Origin: a virus
IMG/VR virus record: IMGVR_UViG_3300032675_000001
Location: 124,001 to 188,000 of that record
Direction: 5' to 3' (one strand)
Length of the DNA: 64,000 nt
Of the stretch, positions 1 through 15,000 are shown piece after piece (within the stretch, counting starts at the first letter, position 1; each line of letters starts with the position of its first letter). Position numbers and translations under genes: made by a program. A model generated the notes under the pieces. It searched no databases. It worked only from the letters and a program-made list of their open reading frames with translations, and was not told the DNA's origin.

Positions 1-68
1 CCTCCGACTTCATTCGGTTTGCCAGTTGGGCGACGATTACCTTGTTTCTCTGAGTTATACTTGTTCAT
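1..68 (-). CDS. N-terminus of an unidentified gene, cut by the window edge
   Basis: An ATG at 68-66 opens a frame with no stop to the window edge (about 22 codons, starting MNKYNSEKQG). It follows the giant structural gene on the same strand. An ATAAATA element (80-74) ends exactly 5 nt before the ATG and there is no Shine-Dalgarno, the same arrangement as at gp25 and four other genes here. Too short to identify; it is called because of the promoter context and the open frame. Confidence 0.45.
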   Translation of the reverse strand, partial: MNKYNSEKQGNRRPTGKPNEVG

Positions 69-73
69 TTGTA

Positions 74-80
74 TATTTAT
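74..80 (-). promoter_or_regulatory. Late-promoter-like element (ATAAATA), leaderless spacing
   Basis: ATAAATA on the minus strand, just past the stop of the giant gene and 5 nt before an ATG. It resembles the T4 late -10 element TATAAATA; transcription would start at or next to the A of the ATG. Confidence 0.5.
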
Positions 81-83
81 CAT

Positions 84-3000
84 TTAGGTTACATCCACTT
101 CCAAGAACTTGGCTGGAATAGTCTGACTGATTTGCAACGGATCGCCCAATGTAGAGTTGTAAACATATGAATTCCAAGTCTGGTTATAGTAGGCACTTGG
201 AAGTTCATTATTAGATGTCAAACTGAAGGCTTCTGTATATTGCGGAATATAGAGTTGTGCGCCAGTTCCATTTGCTCCACGCTGCAAGCCACCCAAAGTA
301 TTATTAGTCAAGTTCACAATATTGAACTTGATTTGTTCACCATTTACGTAAATGGTATTACCTACCAGTGTATTAATGGTTAACGAATCACCAACAGTAA
401 TGTAACTTCCGACATTAATTTCTAATACAGGAGCTAGATCAACTATTACTACTTGATACGATGATGTAGGAATATATTGGTTAGTTCTATTATTGTAAAC
501 AGTAATTCCCGTAATCAGCGTCTTATCAACATTGTTTAACCCAATGCTATATACATTGTCGCCAAACTCATTGAGTGCAGCTTCTGGTGTCACAGAAGTT
601 TGTATTACATTGTTAGTCACAGATGTTACATCCTGAACGTAGATCAAGTCGCTTTCAAGTGACAGTGGCTGTGTTAGCCAAGTTCTTGTTCCAGTGTTTG
701 CTCTGTATACCGTAGCTTCTCCTGTCTGATTTACAAAGTTCATGTAAATTTCTTCTGACGGAGTTGCTGTTGGAATCATGTTAGTAATGATAACAGTATC
801 ACCAGACGAGATAGGAGCAAGTATGCTCAATTCATTTGACGAGTTCATACGTAGGCATGAAGATGGAACACGATAACCATTAATGGTTACCCACAAACGA
901 TCAACATTAGTCTGCTCCCATTGAGTTACATTTACAGTTCCACTTGCATTACTTAAAGCAACAACACTACCATATTGTGAAGAAGCCACATTAAATGTAG
1001 TTGGACTTAGGATTTCGTTAACATAATATGTTGTTCCCTGAATCAATCCTCCGAGAATGTTAGTGCCATCCAATGATCCAAGTTTACTGAATAATACCGG
1101 AGTATTGACATCCAACATAGCAGTGCTTGATACCGTTATGGCATTGTTGATTGATGCAGTTGCTGAGGCAGTAGTATCTACCAAATAATAGGAACCCTGA
1201 ATCCAAGTATATCCGCCGCCCGTGTATGCAGAAATAGCGGTTACTGGATAATTAACAGCATTAAGAGAAGAACTATATGCTTGAGTATATAAATCAAACT
1301 GTGTTGAAGATATTACTCTTACATAATAGTAGTTTCCATTAAGTTGTGTTGAACCCGCTGTTCCATCTATTCTGACTATTTCACCGGTTGTGAAACCATT
1401 GGTTCCGTTAGTGGTTACACGAACTGCTGGCTGTCCTCCTACTGTTACCAACATATTACCGCTGGCAGTCGTCAAAGATAGTGCTGATCCGCCTTGAGTG
1501 GCAGAAATCGTAAACGTGGTTGAGTTTACGATGCTTTTGACAAAATATACGGTTCCGCTAGTTGAAATTCCACCAAACCCAGTTCCTTCAAAGAATACAG
1601 TCTGATTGACCACAAAACCAGAAGTACTTGCAACGGTAATGTAGTTAGTACCAGAAGCAGTTGCTGTAGCGGTTGTGTTGGCAAGCGGTGCAGTAATATT
1701 ATTTGAAATAGTACTAATAGCATACACAGAATTAGAACCACTTGCCGTTATGGTTTGTGTATTCAAATATTGTTGTGTAGTATCGTTGTACGTTGTAACA
1801 GCAATAGGAGCATTCAATGCTGGTGCGGAATTGAACGTTATCGTGTTATTGGCTGGCGCGATTGTATACGTAGATGGTTTTTGACGCAATCCACTTACTT
1901 CTACCACTGCGCTGGCTGGATTTACAAGACCTTGGACATTATTTGAGAGATCAAATACTGTTTGTGAACCTGTTCCCGTAAACCATTGTGTTTCAGGAAT
2001 TGAATATCCTATTTGCTGTGGTTCGGTCTGCCCAAACAATGTATATGATAGGTAGTCATTATTGTTGCTATAGGCATCGGTTGAGAATATAATCATAGCC
2101 GAGATGCCATCTGGCTGAATACCAAATGCATAGTCATATGTGATGAACGTTGCGCCTCCCTGCTGAGTAGTCAATGGCAACACTGGACTTCCAGTAGGTG
2201 ATGTGGAAATAGTAAACGTGGTTGTTCCCAATACGTCAGCAACATAATATGTTTGAAGTGGAACAATATCAGGACCAAACATGTTAGCACTGAATGTTAT
2301 TGGCGATCCAGTAACCATTCCAGTAGTGGAGTTTGTTGTTATTGTATTGGTTCCAGCAGTCGTATTGGTTACGATATTGGTTCCACCACAAAGCAACTTT
2401 GTTCCATTATGGTAAATGATTGGAGAAGTCCACGTGGTTCCAGTACCGGCTTGAATGATAACGTACATTGATCCAGTAGCATCAGTCAATTCAAAGATTG
2501 GTCCTGCTTGACCAGTCATAGAGTTGAAAGAATCAGAAACCGTAATAGAATCGGTTGCAGTGCTTACACTCTTAACGTAATAGGTCGTGCCTTCTACTAT
2601 ATTACCAAAAGTAATTCCCTCAAAAGTGATGGCATCATTAATTGACAGTTGAGATACGCCAGCGCACACGATGCTATTATCACTAGCAATAGTCTGAGTG
2701 GCCTGAACATCAATGTCATATGATCCCGGCTTAACTACACCGCTTCCGTTGTAGATTGCAGCACTATAGTTGCAATCTACATAAATTTGATTGAAACCGG
2801 TAACAGGATCAGTTCTGATTGGGTCAACATCAGTATTAGATTTAACCAACTGACTACCGTTGCCCACTTCATATACATCTACTCTTAGTGTGTCCATTAG
2901 TGGCGTGAATGGAAGAGGATTGGTTAGCGTAATGGTTTTGTTGATCCAATTTACAGTGTAATCCGTATTTAAAGTCAATGTTGTACCGAGGCAGGATGTT

Positions 3001-6000
3001 GCGTCAATTTTCTGCACAAATACTTGAGCAGGATAATGCACAATATCAGCAAAACTATATACCGTTTGGGTTGCAGATTGCGGCACCATCTGTGTGGACA
3101 CCACATTGTAACCATTGTGACCATATTGTTCTACTGGCCAAGTAATACCCGGACGAGTAATAACTGTCATAGCAAAGTTATCCCATACAACCCCCGGAAC
3201 AAGTTCTTCTGGACCATAACCAGACTGGAATGTTCCTCCTTGAACGTCATAAACAGGAGGAACTGGTGTAAAGATAGAAGTATATGTCCAATTTACACCA
3301 TCTGTTGATGATAGAACAGCATTATTGTCACCAGTAACCACCCATGTGTTATTGGTATATGTTATACCATAAAGATTTTCAGTTATTCCTGAAGTTTGTA
3401 CTGTCCAGTTTACACCGTTTGCTGACGTAATAATAGTTCCAGTATTACCTACTGCTAACCAAAGACCATTTTCATAAACAACATTGTTTAGAGTTGGTGT
3501 ATTATTTACTGAACTCATTACTGTATATGCTGGAACCGATCCATTAGTCAAGGTAACCCCAGTCAACGTCAAAGAAGACGTAGATGTGATGCTGGCAATA
3601 GTATAATGTGTTCCAGCAACTATGGACGAGAATGAGTTGTTGAATACTACAGATTCACCAACCGTAAACCCGGATGTGTTAGTTACATTGATTGCGTTTG
3701 TATACGTGTTGACAGAAAGAGCATCAACCTCATTAAGTCCGAGCCAGTTAACTGCATTGAGACTTGTATAGATCACACCATTCTGACCTACAGCAATAAT
3801 CTGTCCAGTGACATTGTTTACAGCAACGCTATTCCAACCATTTTCAGTTATAGGAACAGGAGTTGTCTTAATGCCATTGAAATATTGATTCGTCAATGGC
3901 GCATCAATCCATTTAATTGAATCTGTGCTATATGATACAATGCTTGTTGGAACCAACGCAGATACTGGACCAGCATAACTATAAGTTACACCAGAACCAA
4001 CTGCAACATACCCAGTAAAGTATTGAGAATTTACATATGTTATGCCATTCATTTCAACTTCATATGTCGTGTTGTATGTATGAACTTCTGTCCAGTTGAC
4101 CCCATCTTGGCTAGTAATAATATTATTACCTACCGCTACCCAAAGTTCGTTTGAGTAAGAAGAAGATTGCAGAGTCAAGCCCACTGAAGATATTAAATTG
4201 TCGTTTGTGCTATTTGAATCACTATCATACGTGATGATATTACCACCTGAAGTCCAGTTAAATCCATCTAAACTTGTCAACAGCGGAGTTGCACTATTTG
4301 TTGATGTGATTAGATAGTTTCCATTTGCATATGAAATGGAAGTAATATCAACATTTGCGTTTAGCAACTTGTTGATTAGCCAATTTATACCATCAGTACT
4401 GTAAATGACTGCTGAATATGTTGGAAGGTTTGCAGTTGCAAAATAGTAACCATCATTATAAATGATTGATGTGATATTAATACCATTTGGATAAAATGGC
4501 TGATCTTGAAGAACCGTATCTAATGGATACTGTAATGAAGGCTGGAATGCATTACCCTGATAAATTGCATTAGGATAAGTTACTCCTTCAAACAACTGAG
4601 TAAGGTCCACACCCGGCATGTTCACGGTTGGTTGGTAGTATCCGATTACTCTATCCATTGCATTTAATCTTGGGTCATCAGAATCAATGAGTTCCCACTT
4701 GCCAAGCACAAATTCGCTATCGTTGTTTGAAACGACACAAACATACACTCTTCCGTTAAACTTAACGATAGATTGATTAAAGAAGAATGGTTCTGGTAAG
4801 AACGCAAAGCTTCCTGCTTTAGCAATAGTAAAGTTCGTGCTTGCGGCGGACGCAATGTTTATTGCACTTCCACCCGGTGTTGCTGATACTTGTAACTGTG
4901 TGCCATTTAAAATAGAGACAATATAATATGTTTGGTATTCAACTATAGTTGACGCAGAAACATCAGTGTTTCCGGTGAATACAACCGCATCATTGATATT
5001 AAATTGACCAGTATTTGAAATAGTTATTGAGTTGTTTGATGTGCTTACAGCAGTTACTGTATCTGTTGTGAATCCTACAAATGGGAAGTCAACTCCACTT
5101 ACTGGCTGACTCAACAGTTGATCGGAATATACTTCAAGCTGAGTTGGAGATATAACCTTCAAGTAATATTGCTGAGAAGTATAAGGAACCGTGCCGGAAC
5201 ATATTGCATTAATGATTCCGCCTGTTGAATTAATTGAGTTAACAGATAGAGTCACATCGTTAAGTGGAGATGTTCCACCAACCAATGCACCGCTGATTGT
5301 AATGATGTTGTCAATTGCAAATCCAGAACCAGAACTGGTAAAGATTGCTCTATACCCACCCAAAACATACGATATATCAATTGTAGGGGTAGAAGTAATA
5401 TATTGAGTCAACGTTGATCCAGATGTAGATGAAGACAGACTTACTGGCAATCCACCAATAGAAGTTGAAACCGTGATATATGGAGTTCCCACTCCAGTCA
5501 TCTCACCGGTTTGATCTGTCAATGCGACAACACTTCCTCCTTCTGTTGTTGATACAGTAAATTGTGTTCCACTCGTGATGGTTTTCACATAGTAGATTTG
5601 TCCAATAATCAATCCACCCAAAGATTGTCCAGAGAACACGATTGGCATACCAGAATACAAATACGATGTAGTGTTACATACAATTACGTTTCCATAATCT
5701 GATCCGAGAGTTTGGGTTGCAGATATTTCAATATTTGTTACATCTGACATACCGGAATATGTCAGAACGTAATAGGTTGTTCCCGTAGAAAGTCCGCCAA
5801 TTGCAGATGAGAACTGTATTGGCATACCCGCATAGAATAAATCTGTGCCATCAGAATTAATATCAAGAGCAATGATGTTAACACCGGATACCGTAGCATC
5901 AACTTGGCGTTCAATTAAATTGCCAACAGTCAATTCTGTAATATTTGGATACTGTCCAGAAGTTCCATATAGTGTGAATTGCTGACCGTTAACTTGTCCC

Positions 6001-9000
6001 GGACTTACTGGAAGCGAAACATTCATAGTCATGTTACCAGAGGCTGTAGTTAACACAGGTGAATCGCTCTGGTTGGTTACCGTCATTGAACCGGTTGCGG
6101 TTGTCAATGTTACCACTGGACCATTCAATGTTGCAGAAATGGTCATTTCAGTTTCACTAATTAATTCACTTACATAATATGTAACACCAGCAGTAATACC
6201 ACCGAACGTAGTTCCAGTAAAGATGATTGGATCGTTCAAATTAAATCCTGGATTTAAACTTGTAGTGATAATATTACCAGTTGCACTAGTTGCGGTGGCA
6301 GTTAAAGTTAGTTGCGTATCGTATGGAGAAATCGTAAACGTCTGCTGATCAATAACAGTGTTGATATAATAGACCTGATTTTCTACTATTCCACCAAACA
6401 CATTTTCACTGAAAAATACTGACAGACCCGGATAGAATCCACTAGTTCCTCCTGTGCCGATAACACTAGTTGGAACAGTCAAGTAGTTTGTTCCAGATGT
6501 GGTATTTGTCACATTTAGAATACCAGGATAGTTTATAGTCAGAACAGCAGTATTAACTGATTGTGCTATGTAGCATTGCAGCCCTGCGGCAGAAACTGTT
6601 GCCGTAGTCAATGATACCACTGGACCTCCAATAGTTTGTGAAACAGTGAAATCAGTTTCATTGATTACCGAGGCAACGTAATATAACTGCTCGTTTACGA
6701 GATTTCCTACCACAGCACCAATAAATTTGACTGGCATACCAACATAGAAGCCTATTGTGCTTCCTGATGCATTTGGTTCAGTGCTTCCTTGAGGAACAAG
6801 TCTGATGGCATTATTTGCACTATAAGTTCCACTAACGTATCTGATCGTTGATGACCAATCAAGTTGATTATTATTGCTTACATCAACGATTTCAAAAGTT
6901 GCTCCTTGTGCAGAAGAAAGGATACTTGCAATATTTGGATTTACGCTTTGCAATTGGATGTCAGAGCTTGACACTTGCAAAATGTTTTCGTAACTTCCAG
7001 CAAAGAAGGAGCCATAATATGCGCCAGATTCCCAATCAAGTATTTGAGAGTTGTATGTGGTTCTATCATATTTGATAGTAATATTATTCTCTCTTACTGG
7101 ATACGATGTTGAAATACCAAATGCTCTTGCGCCAGCACTTAATGTTAGTGAAGACGTTGAACCTATACTGTAGATATTAACACGATTCTTATCATTGATC
7201 GCATCTGAATATGTAGTATATAGTGCAATTACAGAAGTCGGAACAGTCTGTAGAACATTCACATAATACCACTGACCATCTTGCAGCCCTCCTATTCCAA
7301 CATCGTCAGTACCGGCGCGGTATTGTACAACTTGACCGGTAACCAATGATGGAGCATATACTACAATAGTGTTTAACAATTCATTTATTGCAGTATCAGC
7401 AAAATTAATGACATAGGATGGATCAATTATGATCTCAGGCATCGCGACATATCCCTGACCCGGATTAATGACATTAATCCCTATTACTGTGCCAAGGCTC
7501 ATTACTGCCTCAAGCTCAGCAGGAACAGTTGGTGCAGGATAAATGCTAGTATCAATATATGCAGTTACACGAGGAGGATTTTGATAGTCGTTTCCACCAT
7601 CCAACAGAACAACAGGAGGCAAATCCATAATGATTGGTGCACCCGGAATGTGGGTAGTGATCGTCGTGTTGTTTGCACCTCTGGTGAGACCAGAAATCAT
7701 GTTTAGTGCTGGATCAACCGTTTCATAGCCTATTTGCTCATCGTCTATTGTGATAATGCCGCTGCTAGGGAAACCATTGGCATTGTTAACAATCATAAAC
7801 GTAGATGATGTTGTCATATATGAAGTAAGGGTTGTCAATTGATAATCTGGCTGACCGGTCAATGATAAACCATAATTCTGATACCACTGTGTGTATGGAG
7901 CAGTTTGCCAGATTGAATCTGTGTTTAGGTATTCATATTCGGTATCTGCACCACTATACACAATCTGAGGTGAAATAAAATTCTGATACTGACTATTGAA
8001 TTGTGCAGGAACATCAAAATCAGTAATATTACCAGTATATTCTTCACTTCCAGTATAATCATACAAGAAATCCTTAATCAGAACGTGATAAGGCTTTACT
8101 TCATTGATGTAACCAGATAGGAAATCAAAGTTGTCTGTAACATAGTTTGAATATGGAAGAAGTTCGCGCAAAGTGTGTTGAACATCAAGCAAGGATGTTT
8201 TGTTTAACCATGGCAAGAAATTCTGTGATTCTACAGTTTCACTCTGAATGTATTGGAACAATAGAATTAAACTGAGATTTCTATATTGCAGTAAATCTTC
8301 CGTGAAGATTTGCTCATTCAATGCACGAATGATATAGTATGTTTCTTGGCTTGGATATGTGTCAAATGAACCAGTGTCAAAGAACGAACCGTCCCATCCA
8401 ATCTGTGCATCTGCATAATCCCACAATGAAGTGTTGAAAGCGATAGTGCCGTTTTGAAGACCAACACGAGTCCATACTCCATTGCCATCGTTTCTGTATA
8501 TTTCTGCCGAACCGTTACCATTTTGCTGCACCGTAACCAATGTTCCAGTTGAAACATTTAATGTAGCGAGGTCTGCATAATAAGGAACTTGATATAGTGA
8601 CTTTGTGCTATCGCTATATCCATCAGCCCACCAATAAGTGTAAGACCAGTAATCAGAAGTATTGAAAAATTCGCCTGATGCAAAAAGGAAAGTAGCATCT
8701 GGTCGTAGTTCTGTAATAGGATATTGTGCAAGAATACCATTTGCATATGTCAAATAGTTATTGATTGCCATAAATCTATCATAGAAGAAACTCTGACGAG
8801 GACGAACTTGAACACCAGATTGCACTGCGGCTGGCAAGAATGGATCAGGAACTACAGCACCAAATTGATCACATCCTGCCATTGAGTCAAGCATTCTTGC
8901 ATACAGTGAGGAAGGCTCACCGGAACTTACCGTAGTCGTATTTCCTTGAACTGTAGTAATTACTGTTGGGTGTTTTGTTATTGGAGGAATTCCGGGTAGG

Positions 9001-12000
9001 AAATCTTCAGCAAAACCTTCTCTGATCAGAGCAAATTCTTGGTGTGCTATATCATCATTGTTTCCGTTGGAGAACCCAACATGGAATACCGTATCTGTTC
9101 CATTGAAGAATTGCAATGAGTTATACATAGCAAATGTATTAGGCAACAATGGTGCCATAAACGAAATGCCAGAACCTCGTGGATTTGCGATGTATGAAGC
9201 CACTGATGAATCAGCAAGGGTCTTGTTTGCCTGAGTGAAAATAGTGTTGGTATTGCGTACCCAGAAATAGTATACTGGAACTACAACATTTGATGCATTC
9301 AGTACTGCATTGATGCAATATAGGTTAATGTTGTATGGTACACCCGGTCCCTGATATTGATTTGGTGGTATAAAACTTGCAATCCAAGAATATACAGCAA
9401 CATCTGATCCTGGGAAAACAGAACCCCAATACTTGCTGTTGTACACAACATCATTTTGATGATAGTTTACCCATCTTACATTAGTAGTGTCTAACCAAAG
9501 TTGACCAACCTGTGATGCACCCCACATATTACCATTATTACTTGCGAGATTGCTATTATACTGTGCTGGGTCCGCGCTCGTAATATAGTCAAGATTTTCT
9601 CGGGCAGCGCCGAGAATCTTTCCTTGTAATGGATCAATGTAATCAAAGTTGACCAGCGTTTCATTAGTTGATGCACTATAAAGTTGCGTATTCTGAATGG
9701 TATTAATATCAACAACCGGTGAGGAACTTCTATACACAGACCATACTGGAGTTCCTGTTGCGTTAGTATACACAACTACCTGACCATTATACAACCCAGG
9801 AACAAAGTTTGGTGTACCAACAACTACAGTATTATCATTGAAATCCAAAGAAGAACCATACATAGGCGAGTTGCCATATGATGTGGAGTTGTCATTAATG
9901 CTTTGTGCATATACATATTGACCCGGTGTGATTAGACTTTCATTATAATCTGCCATGTACTGGAACATATATACTGCACCAGCGTTTGGATACGAATCAA
10001 CAAATTGTGTCGCATTGTTATCAAACACCGTATCGTTATCAAGATCAATATAATCAACAAAATCAAATACTGTGCCTTCATAACGAGTACCACTTGGCGC
10101 GGAAACTACTATATTATTAAACTGATCTACCTTGATGGTATGACCAAACTGAGTTGGCCCAGTTGTGTATGGACATTGAAGTATTTGTGTTTCAGTGTAT
10201 GTGGTAATACCAATCTCTGATAGAATACCACTAGTGTTAGTAGCGGTGATTACCAACTCTTGGTTTACCTGAGCCAAGGCACTATTGATGCACTGAATAA
10301 TGATATTGTTGTCACTAGTTGCTGCAGCCTGAACATTAATAATACCTGCATTATTGATTGCATTTGCAACCACAGTAGCGTTTCCTGTAGGAATAGTTAC
10401 AGCAAACCCATTGATCAATATAGTGGATTGTGCAGTAACATTGCAGCCTCCTGAGCCGATTACAACACCATATTTTGCTCCACCATTTGAATATTTGTAA
10501 ACAGCGCCTTCTTGTCCGTTGATATCACTGATTTCAAATGGTGAACCGACGAGAACATCTGAGCCGCCATTTGAGTTTGCAACAGAATAACCAAAATGGA
10601 TACCCGTTCTGTCATGGTAGTTTGAATTAAATGTTTGAGCCAAGAAGAACTGACTATCACTTACGTTGATGATGTCACCAGCATTTAGCCCACCATAGTA
10701 GACAAAATTGCTGCCTACGGCGGCATAGTTGCAGTCATTTACCAGTGATCCATTAACACTTACATAAAGCGGAGTGACTTGAACATAAACCTGTACGCCA
10801 CTTAGTGATGCAGTCGCCAAACTTACCGGAGTTGTAGTGTTGCGGCTTGTTTTGATGGTGATGGTATTCGTTGATGTTGAAGCAATATAGTATACCTGAT
10901 TGGTACTGATGTTTGTACCAGAAAGGTTACCCGTAAACACGATTGGAGTATTTACTGGGTACGAAGTCATACTTGCGCTGCAAGTGATCAAATTCGTGCC
11001 TGAAGCAGTCGCGCTTGCTGTGATTGTAGAAGTAGCAACCGGGGTCCAAGCAAGAGGGAAAGTGATGGCTTGGCCAGCATTTGAGGTATACTGTGCTAAG
11101 AAGTTTTGTTCAGTTCGGTTGAATACCGAAACCTGACCCCAATCTTCAATTGTTCCGCTGTAGTTCTTTAATGGTGCACCAACAACAAGAAGGCTACCAT
11201 CTTGATCAGTTGACAGGGCTGCACTAAAATCATCACCAGAAACGTAACCATATGTTGAACCATTGATAACTGAAGCCTGTTGATATGTGCACTGTGTTGC
11301 AGTTCCGGTTCCGGTTCCAGAGCCAGTAGCAACAAATGTTATTCCTACTTCATTGTATACTGCCCCAATTGTGGTAAAGTCTGTTGTTCCAACTTCAGTA
11401 ATGATGTATGTCTGGCCGGAAACAAAGTGGCCAGCCTGCAATGGAATGTTTTCCTTGCGATATACATACACGTTATTGTTAACAATGTCAGAAATGTATA
11501 GCCAATTGGAGTCTTTGGACATAGCCATCGTGCTACCCCAGTTAGTTACACCACCGGGAGCAGAAATAGTCTGATATGCAATCAGATTATCACTAATTGG
11601 ACTACTGTTCAGCACATAAATGAATACATTTGGTGTTCCAGTTGGCTGAGACACGACATAAATGTTATTTGCTTCTGAATATACGATCTGTGATCCAAAA
11701 GATGTACTGTTGGTTATGGTCTGTGATAGATTGTAACTCTCAGACAATGCATTATACGTGTAGCAATAAAGCTTTCCAGCACCAGCATCTCCAATAAGGT
11801 ATCCTGCACTATTAGTGAATGCCACTGCGGAACCAAAAGTCGTTGATGTTGGTTGCTCAAGCTCATTTTGCATTTCATACGTATTTGATTTGAGAAGAAC
11901 AGCCCAATCACCATCTACGTTGGTGTCTACCCAAACTAAGTTGTCAACGAAATCTGCCTGAGTAAGATCAAGACCTTCAATGTCAGATGGATTTGTTACA

Positions 12001-15000
12001 CGATGTGACTCAAACGTCAACCCGATGCCGTATCCATTAACGGTAGTTTGATTTGCACCAATGATTGATAGGTTAATAGTAACTTGCATGATGTTTGGAA
12101 CATCAGTAATGATATAGTAGCCATCAATATTTGTTGCAAAGTTAACTATTGAAAGAGGCTGCAACTTAGTTAGATTATGGGGTGCAGCAAAAGTAACAGT
12201 TGCGGTAGAATTAAGATTGTTCTGAACCTTGATAACTTGACCAACCGATTTCCATGCAAACACGTTCCATTGGTTAAAGAAGTTTGCTATCCATGCATAC
12301 TGACCAACATAAAAGTTTTGTATAGGAACAATAGCACCACTGATATCAACCGCTCTAGGAAGTCCAGCGTAGAAATATGATGACATTGCAACGTCATTAA
12401 AGTTTACGTATCCTGCTGGCGGATACAGATATGATGCTGCTTCAGCCGTAGTGGTTGTTAGGATGTTAGGGTCGGATACCGGAGTTCCATAGTTGAACAA
12501 ACCATACAGTGGAACTTCTTGCATTGCTCCATCAGTACCTCCGCCATTTGTTAAGCTAACAATAGATGGATCACCTGACATCAAATCGGAGTCAATTTGG
12601 AAATCAACAAAATTATTGTTTAATACGCCACCGAACTGGCTTGACAATATTGCCCAGTTTTCATATGTATTGTATGATATACCACCGGTAGGAAGGGTTG
12701 CGCCATCAAATGCGCTAACGGCATTGAGAGTACCCATGTTCTTGATCATATTTTGATAGATTTGAACTTGGGCTTGGCTAGTCAAATCAAGCAGTGCGAG
12801 ATAGTCTCTTGGGCGATAACCTATCAAATTAAACGCCAATAAGTCTGCATCTTCCTGTAGGTTTGCTTGGTTCACATCATAATATAGCGTACTCTCGTAT
12901 GCACGAGTTGATGGGTTAGCCAACATACCAAACTGAATATCAGAATACAGAATCTGTTTCCAATATGTAGGGTCAAATGTTTGTGTTGGCTGCACAATGT
13001 CAAGTGCCTGCCAATACTTGTTCTTATATGTTACGATTTGACCTTTAGTGTATTTTAGATTACCTGTCCACTCTTGGATGTTGTCTTGACTAATAATGAA
13101 ACCGCCAGCATTTACCGTTCCATTCCAATCTGCAGATTTTATGCCACGGACATAGATACGATTTTGACGAAGACCAGTTACTAGATTATAAATGATATCA
13201 TTGAATACGGTAACATTATCAAACACGATGCCGTGTTCAAAGTTGCTCACGTTAAATTGTCCGTAAGCCAATGAGTCTCCCTGATTTAATGGATGTGCAC
13301 TAAATGCCGTGCCATCGCGATTTACGCAGAGATATTTTAAATCAATAGGATACAAGTCCTGATTCAAAATAAAGTTTTGATTCTGAATCGTTAGTGGTTG
13401 AACCACTGCTGTTCCCGGATCAATCTCCATCATTGTTGCTGCTGGATTAAGATTGATTAGACTTCCGTTAGCCCATCCAGTCTGTGCCCAATACAAGAAC
13501 TCATAAACCATTTGTGTCCAGTTAACCGGAACTCCATTTTGAATTTGATCAAAATTCATTCCTTGCTGTTCAAGATATGCGCCATAACTCATCAAGAACT
13601 GAGCAACTTCCTGTGCACTGTAGAATTTAGTGCCATAAGGAACAATGGTTGTTTTAGTTTCCGAATATTTATTAGTTACGTTTACGGATAGCTTTTCTAT
13701 GCTTAGGTTACTGTATCCACCAGTGAATATAGGATTGGCTACAGTAAAGTATGCGAACAGTTGTGAGTTCCCATATACAGTCCAATATCCGTCATTCTGC
13801 TGGATTATTACCCCACTGAAAATTATTTGCTCAAATGGCTGGTTTTCGTATAACAGTACAGAATAGCTCTCATTCGGAATTAGAAGTGAAGCGTTGGTAC
13901 TATTTGGTGAGCCTTTTTCAATATAGAATTGAAGTTGATTTTGATCACTAAACCCAGCTAGGCGATACACCAATCTTACATCAAGATTATTCAACAGTGT
14001 AGTAATGCCGGTGGTTGCATCAACACCTTGCTGTTTGGCAAAGTCAACCATCCAGTTAATATAGCTGGTTTTTGCAATTCCATTTCCATATACTTGAATA
14101 TTATTCAATACTAAATGGCTTCTATCATTTACCAAATATTGATTAAATTCTTCGCTGTACTTATAGTTGTCAAGGTCTACACCCAAGTTGAAGAACTCTG
14201 CCGGTCTTGTGAGAGCGTAGATTCTCATCAAATCAAATGGATATGTAGAACTGCGGCGATATGACAACTCAGTTGGACCATCATCACCAACCTTCCAATC
14301 TTTTTGGAAAGTGCTAGGATCATAGTTGCCCACTACAGCAGTCAATGGAGAAAGAAGATCACCGTTTGAATCAACTGGAATTATTGTAGAAAGTCCGGGT
14401 CTTGCAACCTCTGGATTTATATATGGGTCACCATTATTCCAAATTAAACCTGCTTCCAAGTCTCCCCAAAGAATACCATTGTCGCTCGTGTATGGTGCAG
14501 GACCATATCGTTCTACCCACCAAGTTGGTTGATTTGGAAGACCAAGCATTTCCCATGGAGTTTCATTCGGATTGGTAGTATCATACAGATATTCGTATAA
14601 GCCTCTCCAATAACCCTGCTGAATGACAGTGTTGTTAATCTTCACAGCAGAATTGGTATAGTTATAAGAATATTCGTTATACGCAGTATAAAACTGAGTT
14701 TTATAATCCAGACGATTCTGACCAATCCAGTTCAAAAATGCTGGACTATAGATTGACAAGAACTCAGACCAAGAATAAGTTGAATCTCTGAAAAAGCCAG
14801 GAACAACTTCATATTTGGATATTGGAACCTGTGTGCTCAACTTGAGATTGTTGTAGATTCTATTTTCAAATTCAAACAGGGCTTGGTCACGGAAATCTAT
14901 AAGAACCCCTAGGGATTCATCATAATCACCATATAGCTTGGTGTATGAACCGTCATGGCCTTTAATAAACCATGTTGGTATAGTATAATCAGAATCCAGA